From: Phascolarctobacterium_A sp045124115
GTDB lineage: Bacteria > Bacillota > Negativicutes > Acidaminococcales > Acidaminococcaceae
NCBI RefSeq assembly: GCF_045124115.1
Contig: NZ_JBGVLF010000065.1
Location: 1-64,000, forward strand
Direction: 5' to 3'
DNA: 64,000 nt
In this document: one piece after another, positions 26,491 to 35,438 of the stretch
Layout: each line of letters starts with the position of its first letter
How positions within the stretch are numbered: the stretch's first letter is position 1
The notes under the pieces: generated by a model
The model's input: the letters and a program-made list of their open reading frames with translations, nothing else
Database searches by the model: none
Told to the model about the DNA's origin: nothing
Position numbers and translations under genes: made by a program

Positions 26491-27000
26491 TTAGTGGTCA
26501 ATGCCGTTGCGGCTGGTTACGCTCTTATAGAAGTAATGTTTTACTTCCTGCATATCCGTTACCAAATCGGCAATATTCATAATTTCTTTAGGTGCTCCTC
26601 TACCGGTCATAATAATTTCCAGTTCTTGGCTGTGTTTCTTCAGGAAGTCCGCCACTTCTTCCGTAGGCAGCATCTGGGTAGCTAAAACAATATTCAGCTC
26701 ATCCAAGATGATGATATCGGCAGCCCTTTCAGAAATCGCTTTTTTCGCCAGCTCCCAACCATTGCGGCACATTTCCAAGTCAATGGGGTCAGGATCACGG
26801 AAATTGACGAAAGTATCGCGACCAACCTGTTTTAGCACAAAGCCCGGCAAATACTGTGCAGCTCTCGCCTCACCATACCCGGGATCGTCCTTCAAAAAGG
26901 ATATCATCATAGTCTTCAAGCCGTATCCAGCGCCACGGAAAGCCACGCCTAAAGCGGCAGTTGTTTTGCCCTTCCCTGTACCTGTATAAACCTGTAGCAT
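26491..27000 (-). CDS. cob(I)alamin/corrinoid adenosyltransferase (BtuR/CobO)
   Basis: 169 residues. P-loop YTGTGKGKTTAA at the N-terminus, FLKDDPGYGE, and DIIILDELNIVLATQMLP, the family's nucleotide and corrinoid contacts. Transfers an adenosyl group to corrinoids to form coenzyme B12. Named btuR or cobO elsewhere. 15 nt after the DUF512 gene. Adenosylcobalamin would serve B12-dependent enzymes such as methylmalonyl-CoA mutase (inference). Confidence 0.93.
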   Translation of the reverse strand: MLQVYTGTGKGKTTAALGVAFRGAGYGLKTMMISFLKDDPGYGEARAAQYLPGFVLKQVGRDTFVNFRDPDPIDLEMCRNGWELAKKAISERAADIIILDELNIVLATQMLPTEEVADFLKKHSQELEIIMTGRGAPKEIMNIADLVTDMQEVKHYFYKSVTSRNGIDH

Positions 27001-27015
27001 AGCACGCCTGCCTTT

Positions 27016-28299
27016 CTAACGCTCCAAAAGGTAATGCAACAGCTCCTTGGCACCTTTGGCTATTTCTACTTTGCCGGCGTAAGCTTTTTTGAAATCATCC
27101 AAGCTTTGGTCATCAAGGAACAAATCATCCTCATTCAAAACTACTGCAGGCAAAATAATCCGTTTGCCTTCTGCAGCAGTTAAAATATCGCTGGCAGTCA
27201 AAAGTCCGGTCACATTAACCTTGCCGCCAAAGAAAAGATTCTTGACGGAAATAAAACGATGGCTACTGCCATATTTTTTGTTCACCACGTCCAACATAGG
27301 CTGCAACACTTTGTAAGCACTTTCGCCTACAGGGATTACCGCAGGCTCTGCAGCACTGTAGTTCTTCATCTGCTTCAAAGTTGCGTCCCATTCGTCAAGG
27401 AAACTGCGGGTCAGACCAATGCCGTTTTCTAATTGGGGGAAACCGTCATACCAATCCGTATGCGGCAATTTCTTTTCTGCCAACAGATAGAACTCATCGC
27501 CCAAGTAGATGAAAGTTTTGCCTGTTTCCTTGCGACAGCGTTCCTGCCAAGGAGTAACCATTTCTACCACAGCCTGCGCTTCTTCTTTGGTAAAAGTACG
27601 CATGGGGAACAAACCCTCGCGCTGCTTGGTAAGCCCTACAGGAACCACCGCCATGGTCAGCACACCGGGATGCAGTGCGTACAAATCGCGGAAGCTTTTG
27701 GCTAGAACTTCGCCATCGTTGTAACCAGGGCAGCAAACGATTTGGCAATGCACCTGAATGCCTGCATCCAAAAGGCGTTGCAGCTTGGTCATCAGCTCGC
27801 CGGCAAAACGGTTGCGCATCATAGCGCAGCGCACCTCCGGATCCGTAGCATGGACAGAAACGTACAGTGGAGACATATGGGTGCGGATGATACGTTCAAA
27901 ATCTTCGTCCTTCATATTGGTCAAAGTGATGAAGTTGCCATAAAGGAAAGATAGGCGGAAATCGTCATCACGGACATACAGACCGGGACGCATACCGGGA
28001 ATCATTTGGTCCACAAAGCAGAAGGTGCAGTTGTTGTAGCAGGTGCGAACCTTGTCAAAAACCGCGCTTTCAAACTCCAAGCCCAAATCTTCGTCGGGAT
28101 GCTTGTCAATATGTACCTGACGGCGTTGGCCGTCCTTATTCTCCAGCTCCAAATCTACCTCGTAATCAGAAGTGTAGAAGCTTAATTCGATAATGTCCTG
28201 TACTTGTACACCATCAACAGTAATTAACTTTTCGCCGGCAACAATGCCTGCTGCTTCAGCTAAACTGTTTTTGCGTACACCGCTAATAATACCTTCCAT
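27016..28299 (-). CDS. DUF512 PDZ/radical-SAM protein
   Basis: 427 residues. N-terminal PDZ-like domain (1-70), then a cysteine motif CYNNCTFCF (Cys87, Cys91, Cys94) that fits a radical-SAM [4Fe-4S] cluster, a TIM-barrel part with YVSVHATDPEVR and MAVVPVGLTKQREGL, and a C-terminal domain (about 330-427). Common in Firmicutes directly before der, with unknown biochemical function. First gene of DUF512-btuR-der-plsY. Confidence 0.88.
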   Translation of the reverse strand: MEGIISGVRKNSLAEAAGIVAGEKLITVDGVQVQDIIELSFYTSDYEVDLELENKDGQRRQVHIDKHPDEDLGLEFESAVFDKVRTCYNNCTFCFVDQMIPGMRPGLYVRDDDFRLSFLYGNFITLTNMKDEDFERIIRTHMSPLYVSVHATDPEVRCAMMRNRFAGELMTKLQRLLDAGIQVHCQIVCCPGYNDGEVLAKSFRDLYALHPGVLTMAVVPVGLTKQREGLFPMRTFTKEEAQAVVEMVTPWQERCRKETGKTFIYLGDEFYLLAEKKLPHTDWYDGFPQLENGIGLTRSFLDEWDATLKQMKNYSAAEPAVIPVGESAYKVLQPMLDVVNKKYGSSHRFISVKNLFFGGKVNVTGLLTASDILTAAEGKRIILPAVVLNEDDLFLDDQSLDDFKKAYAGKVEIAKGAKELLHYLLER

Positions 28300-28354
28300 G
28301 ATGTCTCCTTAAAAAATGGCATAATAACCCCTTGGGATAGAAATTCGCCATTAA

Positions 28355-28360
28355 ATTATA
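28355..28360 (-). promoter_or_regulatory. extended -10 promoter of DUF512 operon
   Basis: Minus strand TGA-TATAAT about 55 bp before the ATG; no good -35 box, so an extended -10 promoter is proposed. Confidence 0.5.
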
Positions 28361-28425
28361 TCATAGTTTACGCTCGCTGACTAGTGCTGTAGGCAAATTG
28401 CACCTATAAAGAAAGCAGAAACAGC

Positions 28426-28454
28426 AAAAAGCCCCGGACATTGCAGTCCGAGGC
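28426..28454 (-). terminator. terminator of the smaller autotransporter
   Basis: Minus strand GCCTCGGAC / GTCCGGGGC hairpin followed by five T, 60 bp after the stop codon. A related hairpin follows the larger autotransporter gene. Confidence 0.85.
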
Positions 28455-28514
28455 CATTGCCGGTGGGTTGCTAGTCCACCTGAATTATGGGAAGTGTATA
28501 GGAGAAGAGCTAAA

Positions 28515-31500
28515 TTAGAAGCTGAAGCGCATGCCTGCGTCTACACGCCATTTTTCAGTTACTTCGCCACCGAAGGTCTTGCCCAGGTTAGCATAGAAGT
28601 AGCTGCTGTCGTTCATTTGCTCGGTCATGCCTACACGCAGTTCGTACCAAGTATCGCTGAAGTCGATATTGGTCTTAGCTTCAGGTTCGCCTGCTGCTTT
28701 ATAGGTAGTATCGAAGTCGCCTGCGAATTCGTGTGCTACCGCCAGTTTTGCGTAGTAGGAGCCTTTATCCAGCTTCTTGCCTACTGCCAGACCCAGTCTG
28801 CCGATTGCAGAAGTGAAGGCGTCTTGGTCGACGTTCATCAGTTTGTTTCTGCCGTAGCCGTCCAGATAATCGCTGCTTGCGTTGTAGTCTTGGCTTGCTA
28901 CACGGCCTACAGTGAACTCGATGCTGGGGTCGAAGTAGAAACCGTTAGCGCTTTCGAAACGCTTGCCGTATTCTGCGCTGATGGATGCGCCCCAAGTATC
29001 GTAGTCGCCGTCCAAGGTCTTGCCGTAGTTGTTCTTAACGGTGTATTCGTTGTCCAGCTTACTGCCTTTCAGGATCAAATCCAGATATTGACCGTCTTCC
29101 TTAACCATGCTGCCATACAGTGCCAAGCTGGTTACCCGTTGGTCGCCGTCGCCGCGGAAGGAATAAGTGGAGCTACCTACGTTATGGCTCAGTGCAACGC
29201 CTACGGTCCAATCATCGCCAACCTTGTGGTCATAACCTACTTGGTAAGCGTTGTAGTTGGTGTTGAACTCTGCCTTTTGAGCATCCATGTTCATCTTGCC
29301 GCCGTAGTATTTAGCCCAGAGGCCTGCTTCGCCTTGGTCCAGACGCAGGTCGCCCATACGTTTCAAGATGTCGTTGTTTTCTGCACGCCAAATCATCGCA
29401 GTAGAGGACATTGCAGATTTAGCGCCGCGCATCATACCGGTTTCGCTGTCGCCGTAGATGTACTTGTTAGGTGCTTCATCACGACCGGGTTCTACTTGGT
29501 CTACAGTGGAGATAACCAAGTCGCCTTGACCACCTTTTTCGGTATCATAGGAAACATCGCCGATTACCTGCATAACACTAGCAGACAGCAAGCCTTCGCT
29601 AATGCCTACAGTGCCTTTCAGGTTAGCTGCGTTTTCTTCAGCATCTTTGTAGAACAGTTTATCGGCCGCGTTTTCCAGAACGGTAATTACAGTATCTTGG
29701 TCGGAGGTATCAATGCCGTTGTTGACAACGATAACGTTAACGGTAGAGCCTTCTGCTGCTTTTTCAACAGTGAAGTTGCCGCCCAATACATCAGTGGTAG
29801 CAGTAACTGCTTCACCTTCGTCAGCCAAATCGAAGGTCATTGCGTCACCACGCATGTTGTAGAATACGCTTACATTGCCATCGAAATTGCTTACAGTAAT
29901 GTCGCCTGCATCAGCTGCAGTCATATCGATGTAGCCACCGTTACCTTTGAAGCTTTGTACATGGCTGGTTACGATGTCCTCGGTATTGTTGGAGGTGTGG
30001 TGCCAGATTGCACCGTTATTCATTTCCATTACCAAGTTCTTGCTGCCTTGATTGTAGCCAATCCATTCTGCGCCGCTATCCATCTTCAGGTTAGTGCCGT
30101 ATTTAGTCCAACCTTGCCATTTAGCACCATTGCCCATGAACAGGTTCAAGCAGCCATAATCGCCGGGGGTTACGCCGAAGCCGCTGCCGAAAGCGTAGTT
30201 GCCGTACCAATAGGAGTCTTTAGTATTCAAACCTACGTTAATGGTACCTCTAGTACCCATGCCGCCTACAGTGCTGAAGTTACCAACGATTTGTACATCG
30301 TTGTTGCCTGCACCGATTGCTTTAGCATCTGCAGTATCTGCTTCCTTCTCTACGTTCACGTTAACGATACCGTAGTTGCTGGATACGAATTCGCCATAAG
30401 CACGGATTGCTACAGGAGTGTTACCGCCAAAGTTCAGGTTAGGATCGCTGCCGTCGGTGGTCATAATGATTTTGCCGCCGCCAACTTCAATGGTGGATGC
30501 TACTGCGGACAAGCCTTCGCCTGCACCCTTGCTGCTAGTTACGTCGCCGTGTACATCTACCAAGCCGTCAACTTTGATCCAGGAACGACCGTTGCCTACG
30601 CCGTTCATGGTCTTGATAACTGCACCGCTACCGGAAGTAGATGCGTTAGCAGTCAAAGTCAGTACCTTGTTTTCTTGGTCTTCACCGCCATTGTGGATAA
30701 AGATTTGACCGCCGCCGTTAGCGAACAAAGCTGCAGTTTGACCGGTGCTGGTTGCGTTGATTTCCATTGCACCGGGGTTATTGATTTCAACAGTAGTACC
30801 AATACCTACGGACATAATGCCGGTGCCGCTGCCAGAAGTATTGGTGGTGTTGATTTCCAGTTCGTTGCCGTTCATATCGATGGTCAGATGTTGCGGTTGA
30901 CCATCAGCATAGCCTGCATATACGGAAGTACCGATGTTGCCGGTCCACGGACCACCTGCGAAGGTTTCGTTCTGAGTAGTAATGGTAGTCTTGTCTGCAG
31001 TGAAGTTCAAAGTATTGGTATCACCGTCATATACGCCTGCTACCAAGTATTCGGTTGCTTTTTCCGGATCAGAGCCGAAGGCTGTAGTGAATTCAGTAAC
31101 AGTTTGGCTTTCAGGATATACGATTTCCGGACGCAGGCTGTCTGCTAACAAACCGCCTTGACCGTTTTCTGCGCTGTATTCGATGCTGCCGGTGTACTTG
31201 GTTGCAGATGCGCTGGTCAAGCCTTCTGCGATTTGTACGTAGCCGTCCAGATTGCGTTCGCCGTCTACATAACCGTTGTAGAACAGCTTGTTAGCCAAGG
31301 AATCCAGAACGCCATTTACTACATAAGCGTTCTGCATATCGATACCGCTGTTGTCGGTAATAAGATAGATGGAAGAACCTTCTGCTGCGTTATTAACAGT
31401 GAAGTTGCCACCGTTGATAGATGCAGGATTGCTTGCGTTATGGCTGTAGAATACACTGGCAGTACCTGCATATTCACTAACAGCTACATCGCCTGTACCC

Positions 31501-34500
31501 ATAGCAAAAGCTGCTTCACCGTTATATTTATTGATAGTTACATTACCTGCGCCCAGCTTAAAGTCAGCATTGCCGGTAAAGCTTTCGATATTGATATCAC
31601 CGGAATCCTTGAAGCTGTTGTCGATGATACCGCCATCAGCAGTCATGCTTTGTACATGGCTGGTTACGCTTTCTTCGGTTTCGTTGGAGGTATGCTTCCA
31701 AGTTGCGCCATTGTTGATATCCATTACCAAGTTCTTATCGCCTTGGTTGTAGCCAACCCATTCAGCGCCGCTATCCATCTTCAGGTTGGTGCCGTATTTA
31801 GTCCAGCCTTGCCATTTAGCGCCGTTGCCCATGAACAGGTTCAGGCAGCCATTATCGCCGGGGGTTACGCCGAAGCCACTGCCGAAAGCGTAGTTGCCAT
31901 ACCAATAGGAATCTTTAGTGTTCAAACCAACGTTGATGGTACCTTTGGTGCCCATGCCGCCTACGGTGCTGAAGTTACCAACGATTTGTACATCGTTATC
32001 GCCTGCACCGATTGCTTTAGCAGTTTCAGTATCTGCTTCCTTCTCTACGTTTACGTTAACGATACCGTAGTTGTTGGATACGAATTCACCATAAGCACGG
32101 ATTGCTACAGGAGTATCACCGCCAAAGTTCAGGTTAGGATCACTGCCATCGGAAGTCATGATAATCTTGCCGCCGCCAACTTCGATGGTGGATGCTACTG
32201 CGGACAAGCCTTCGCCTGCACCATGACCTTCGGTTACGTCCAGTTGAATGTCAACCAAGCCATCAACCTTAATCCAAGAGCAAGCATTTGGCAAACCATT
32301 CATAGATTTAATACCAACACCGCTACCTGCGGATTGAGCCCAAGTGCGGATGGATAAAACCTTATCTTCTTGATCTTCGCCGCCATTGTGGACGAAGATT
32401 TTGCCACCGCCGTTTACCCACATACCTGCGGTCATACCACTACCTTTAGTTTCCAAGGTAATAGGACCTGCGTTGTTGATTTCTACAAGAGACAGAATGT
32501 TCTTGCCATTGTTGTCGTTGCTACCAACTGCAGAAATACAGGTATTGTTGCCTACAGGAGTATTTTTAGAAGTATTGTCGCTATACAAATTCAGTGCATT
32601 ACCATTCATATCAATGGTAATAATCTCTTCACCGTTTGCAGGAGTGGAATTGCTGTAGATTGCTGCGCCTACGCCGGCACCTACCCACGGACCACCATTA
32701 TGTCTGGTGTCTGCTACAGAAATGCTGGTGTCTTGGGTGAAATTATGTACATCATTATAAGTATCATATACGCCGGTACCGATATAGTGAGCCAAAGAGC
32801 TGTTCTCTTTAGTCAATACGGTAGCAAATTCACCAGTAGTTTGTGTCTCAGGATTACTCAATGTGCCTGCAACTACATTACCGTTACCGGTTTCAGCATT
32901 ATATTTAATATCTGCAGTATAAGCAGCAATAGATGCGCTGGTCAAGCCTTCAGCAATTTGTACATAGCCGTTCAAATTACGTTCACCATCTACATAACCG
33001 GTGTAGAACAGTTTGCTAGCCAAGGAATCCAATACATTGTAAATTTCAACCTTATCTGCCAAATCAATACCGGTAGTGTCAGTGATCAGATAGATGGAAG
33101 AACCTTCAGTAGCACTTTCAACAGTAAAGTTGCCACCGTTGATGATAGTAGGATCGCTTGCATTATGGCTGTAGAGAACATTGGTGCTGCCAGCGAAGGT
33201 GCTTACAGTAATATCGCCTGCATCTGCTGCAGTCATGTCGATGTAACCGCCATTACCTTTCAAACTTTGTACATGGCTAGTTACGATGTCTTCAGTTTCG
33301 TTGGAAGTGTGGTGCCAAATTGCATCATTGTTCAGCTCCATTACCAAGTTCTTGCTACCTTGGTTGTAGCCAGTCCATTCTGCGCCGCTGTCCATCTTCA
33401 GGTTAGTGCCGTATTTAGTCCAGCCTTGCCATTTAGCGCCGTTGCCCATAAACAGGTTCAAGCAACCATAATCGCCGGGGGTTACGCCGAAGCCACTGCC
33501 AAAAGCGTAGTTGCCGTACCAATAGGAGTCTTTAGTGTTCAAACCAACGTTAATGGTGCCTTGGGTGCCCATGCCGCCTACAGTGCTGAAGTTACCAACG
33601 ATTTGTACATCGTTATCGCCTGCACCGATTGCTTTAGCATCTGCAGTTTCTGCTTCCTTAACTACGTTTACGTTAACAATGCCGTAGTTGCTGGATACGA
33701 ATTCGCCATAAGCACGGATTGCTACAGGAGTACTGCCACCGAAGTTCAGGTTAGGATCGCTGCCGTCAGTGGTCATGATAATCTTGCCACCACCAATTTC
33801 GATGGTGGATGCTACTGCGGACAAGCCTTCGCCTGCACCCTTGCTAGCAGTGACATCGCCATGGATATCTACCAAGCCATCAACCTTAATCCAAGAACGA
33901 CCGTTGCCAATACCATTCATAGTCTTAACAACTGCACCGCTACCGGAGTTAGATGCGTTAGCAGTCAAAGTCAATACTTTGTTTTCTTGGTCTTCGCCAC
34001 CATTGTGGATGAAGAGTTGACCGCCGCCGTTAGCGAACAGAGCTGCAGTTTGACCGGTGCTGGTTGCGTTGATACTCATTGCGCCAGGATTGTTGATTTC
34101 AACAGTAGTGCCAATGCCTACGGACATAATACCGGTACCGCTACCAGAAGTATTGGTAGTGTTGATTTCCAGAGCATTACCATTCATATCGATGGTAACT
34201 GTTTGCGGTTTGCCGTCAGCATTGCCTGCATATACGGAAGTACCAATGCTGCCGGTCCACGGACCACCAGCGAAAGTTTGGTTTTGGGTAGTAATAGTGG
34301 TTTTGTCTTGAGTAAAAGCAAACACATCAGTATCTTCATTGTATACGCCTGCGCCAACATAATCGGCAAAACCGCCTTGGTTAATAGCAAGTGCATTGGT
34401 AAAATCAGGTGCAGGTTCTTCTGCACTTACGCCCCCGGCAAAACTCAGGCAAGTAGCCATAACGGTTGACATAACTACCCTGTTCAACCATTTGCGTTTT

Positions 34501-34511
34501 AAGCTTTTCAT
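28515..34511 (-). CDS. type V autotransporter with three long passenger repeats
   Basis: 1,998 residues from the ATG at 34,511 (AAGGAGG upstream). Signal peptide RVVMSTVMATCLSFAGGVSA, cut near AEEP. The passenger holds three tandem modules of about 520-580 residues, each opening with GxGVY...FTxDxT, then beta-helix-like parts (GGPWTG, YAGxADG) and ending with the signature KLFY...NLxGxVxIxEGL. The last 320 residues form an autotransporter barrel (YGDSETGMMRGAKSAM, WAKYYGGK, final VDAGMRFSF). It should be exported by Sec and display the beta-helix outside the outer membrane. The ligand is unknown; adhesin is a guess. Same barrel and module family as the giant autotransporter at 35.4-47.3 kb, so the two are paralogues. 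Confidence 0.9.
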   Translation of the reverse strand: MKSLKRKWLNRVVMSTVMATCLSFAGGVSAEEPAPDFTNALAINQGGFADYVGAGVYNEDTDVFAFTQDKTTITTQNQTFAGGPWTGSIGTSVYAGNADGKPQTVTIDMNGNALEINTTNTSGSGTGIMSVGIGTTVEINNPGAMSINATSTGQTAALFANGGGQLFIHNGGEDQENKVLTLTANASNSGSGAVVKTMNGIGNGRSWIKVDGLVDIHGDVTASKGAGEGLSAVASTIEIGGGKIIMTTDGSDPNLNFGGSTPVAIRAYGEFVSSNYGIVNVNVVKEAETADAKAIGAGDNDVQIVGNFSTVGGMGTQGTINVGLNTKDSYWYGNYAFGSGFGVTPGDYGCLNLFMGNGAKWQGWTKYGTNLKMDSGAEWTGYNQGSKNLVMELNNDAIWHHTSNETEDIVTSHVQSLKGNGGYIDMTAADAGDITVSTFAGSTNVLYSHNASDPTIINGGNFTVESATEGSSIYLITDTTGIDLADKVEIYNVLDSLASKLFYTGYVDGERNLNGYVQIAEGLTSASIAAYTADIKYNAETGNGNVVAGTLSNPETQTTGEFATVLTKENSSLAHYIGTGVYDTYNDVHNFTQDTSISVADTRHNGGPWVGAGVGAAIYSNSTPANGEEIITIDMNGNALNLYSDNTSKNTPVGNNTCISAVGSNDNNGKNILSLVEINNAGPITLETKGSGMTAGMWVNGGGKIFVHNGGEDQEDKVLSIRTWAQSAGSGVGIKSMNGLPNACSWIKVDGLVDIQLDVTEGHGAGEGLSAVASTIEVGGGKIIMTSDGSDPNLNFGGDTPVAIRAYGEFVSNNYGIVNVNVEKEADTETAKAIGAGDNDVQIVGNFSTVGGMGTKGTINVGLNTKDSYWYGNYAFGSGFGVTPGDNGCLNLFMGNGAKWQGWTKYGTNLKMDSGAEWVGYNQGDKNLVMDINNGATWKHTSNETEESVTSHVQSMTADGGIIDNSFKDSGDINIESFTGNADFKLGAGNVTINKYNGEAAFAMGTGDVAVSEYAGTASVFYSHNASNPASINGGNFTVNNAAEGSSIYLITDNSGIDMQNAYVVNGVLDSLANKLFYNGYVDGERNLDGYVQIAEGLTSASATKYTGSIEYSAENGQGGLLADSLRPEIVYPESQTVTEFTTAFGSDPEKATEYLVAGVYDGDTNTLNFTADKTTITTQNETFAGGPWTGNIGTSVYAGYADGQPQHLTIDMNGNELEINTTNTSGSGTGIMSVGIGTTVEINNPGAMEINATSTGQTAALFANGGGQIFIHNGGEDQENKVLTLTANASTSGSGAVIKTMNGVGNGRSWIKVDGLVDVHGDVTSSKGAGEGLSAVASTIEVGGGKIIMTTDGSDPNLNFGGNTPVAIRAYGEFVSSNYGIVNVNVEKEADTADAKAIGAGNNDVQIVGNFSTVGGMGTRGTINVGLNTKDSYWYGNYAFGSGFGVTPGDYGCLNLFMGNGAKWQGWTKYGTNLKMDSGAEWIGYNQGSKNLVMEMNNGAIWHHTSNNTEDIVTSHVQSFKGNGGYIDMTAADAGDITVSNFDGNVSVFYNMRGDAMTFDLADEGEAVTATTDVLGGNFTVEKAAEGSTVNVIVVNNGIDTSDQDTVITVLENAADKLFYKDAEENAANLKGTVGISEGLLSASVMQVIGDVSYDTEKGGQGDLVISTVDQVEPGRDEAPNKYIYGDSETGMMRGAKSAMSSTAMIWRAENNDILKRMGDLRLDQGEAGLWAKYYGGKMNMDAQKAEFNTNYNAYQVGYDHKVGDDWTVGVALSHNVGSSTYSFRGDGDQRVTSLALYGSMVKEDGQYLDLILKGSKLDNEYTVKNNYGKTLDGDYDTWGASISAEYGKRFESANGFYFDPSIEFTVGRVASQDYNASSDYLDGYGRNKLMNVDQDAFTSAIGRLGLAVGKKLDKGSYYAKLAVAHEFAGDFDTTYKAAGEPEAKTNIDFSDTWYELRVGMTEQMNDSSYFYANLGKTFGGEVTEKWRVDAGMRFSF
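29560..34410 (-). repeat. three tandem coding repeats in the autotransporter passenger
   Basis: Approximate units 29,560-31,110, 31,110-32,860 and 32,860-34,410. Long segments are nearly identical at DNA level, for example the part coding NVGLNTKDSYWYGNYAF at about 30.2, 31.9 and 33.5 kb. Units one and three are closest; the middle one diverges near its start. Such repeats can gain or lose copies by recombination. Confidence 0.8.
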
Positions 34512-34592
34512 AGCACGCCTCCTTGATATTGTTATCAGGATATATTGCAATCCCAACGTTAAAAATTGTGAGAGTGTTGTATACAAAGCGAA

Positions 34593-34622
34593 ATAGTGGC
34601 TCCGATAACTCGAAACCACTAT
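34593..34622 (-). terminator. possible terminator between YbjN-like gene and autotransporter
   Basis: ATAGTGG / CCACTAT inverted repeat (7 bp) with an inner CGA/TCG stem, just after the YbjN-like gene. The T-tract is poor, so it may only weaken read-through. Confidence 0.4.
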
Positions 34623-34635
34623 CGTACTTCCTAAA

Positions 34636-35082
34636 TTATTTTTTCCACAGCAGTTCCATAATGTTGCTGTATTGTGCTTCCATAAAACGCAGGGTTTCGG
34701 TCATCAGAGCGCTAAGCAGGGCAGGATTAAAGCTGCCGTTTTCCGCAGTAATGCAAGCGTTCAACATGAAATCTCCACGTTCGGAAACAGTAAATTTGAA
34801 CAGACGCACATTGTTGTTCATATTGTTGATAGCAGAAGCTAAAGCCTTCAGCTTTTCTTCATCCACAACTTGCGGAGCGATTTGCACTTGCAGCAAAACA
34901 TAAATGCTATCGTCCATCAATACAGCCATGGGCAGGATTTGACCTTTTACTTCCATGCTGCTACGGAAAATTGTGGTATGCTTTTCATCTTCCAGCTTTT
35001 CAACATTAAAACACTTAATGTTGTTAGCATCCAAGAACTCCTGCATTTTTTCAATTTTGGTAACGATTTTTTCTTCTTCCAT
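34636..35082 (-). CDS. small YbjN-like / chaperone-fold protein
   Basis: 148 residues from the ATG at 35,082. Acidic N-terminus (EEEKIVTKIEKMQEFLDANN), then alternating strands (IYVLLQVQIAPQVV) and a final helix, a layout like the YbjN / type III chaperone-like fold. No signal peptide. It lies between two autotransporter genes on the same strand and might assist their secretion or regulation; this is inferred only from position. Family assignment is tentative. Confidence 0.55.
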   Translation of the reverse strand: MEEEKIVTKIEKMQEFLDANNIKCFNVEKLEDEKHTTIFRSSMEVKGQILPMAVLMDDSIYVLLQVQIAPQVVDEEKLKALASAINNMNNNVRLFKFTVSERGDFMLNACITAENGSFNPALLSALMTETLRFMEAQYSNIMELLWKK

Positions 35083-35261
35083 TTTATACACCTCTACATT
35101 TTATTTTCATATCGGATAGGAATATGTTTAGCAAGCATCTCCCACCCAATACAACGCACAAGCAAATTAGTTTCAAAAGCATTTTATATAATTGCTAATT
35201 TATTTTAGTATGCTCACTTTATATTTTGCTTATATATTCTTATTAGTAACCTCTATCGATA

Positions 35262-35291
35262 ATTATACTACTCAAAAAGCTTGTATGTCAA
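35262..35291 (-). promoter_or_regulatory. consensus promoter upstream of YbjN-like gene
   Basis: Minus strand TTGACA (35286-35291), 18-nt spacer, TATAAT (35262-35267). Start near 35,255 leaves a leader of about 170 nt that holds no recognised riboswitch. Confidence 0.8.
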
Positions 35292-35349
35292 GGCTCTTAT
35301 GCTTTTTATCTCACAAAAAATTGTATTATTTTTCACAACTTTGCAAAGC

Positions 35350-35380
35350 AAAAACCCCGAACATTTCTGCTCGGGGTTTT
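35350..35380 (-). terminator. terminator of the giant autotransporter
   Basis: AAAACCCCGA / TCGGGGTTTT, 10-bp perfect stem, with T-run on the minus strand. Confidence 0.88.
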
Positions 35381-35438
35381 GCCGATGGGTTGCTAAGCCA
35401 TCAAAAATTATAGGAAGTTGATAGAAGAGGAAACTAGA

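Noticed and set aside
28494..34469. Very long open frames on the plus strand opposite the smaller autotransporter (up to 884 codons)
   Set aside because: They mirror the repeats and codon bias of the real minus-strand gene, have no ribosome sites and show low-complexity composition.
28431..35380. Related hairpins after both autotransporter genes as a possible mobile repeat
   Set aside because: Each is a normal GC-rich terminator with a T-run; their similarity is explained by the paralogous origin of the genes.
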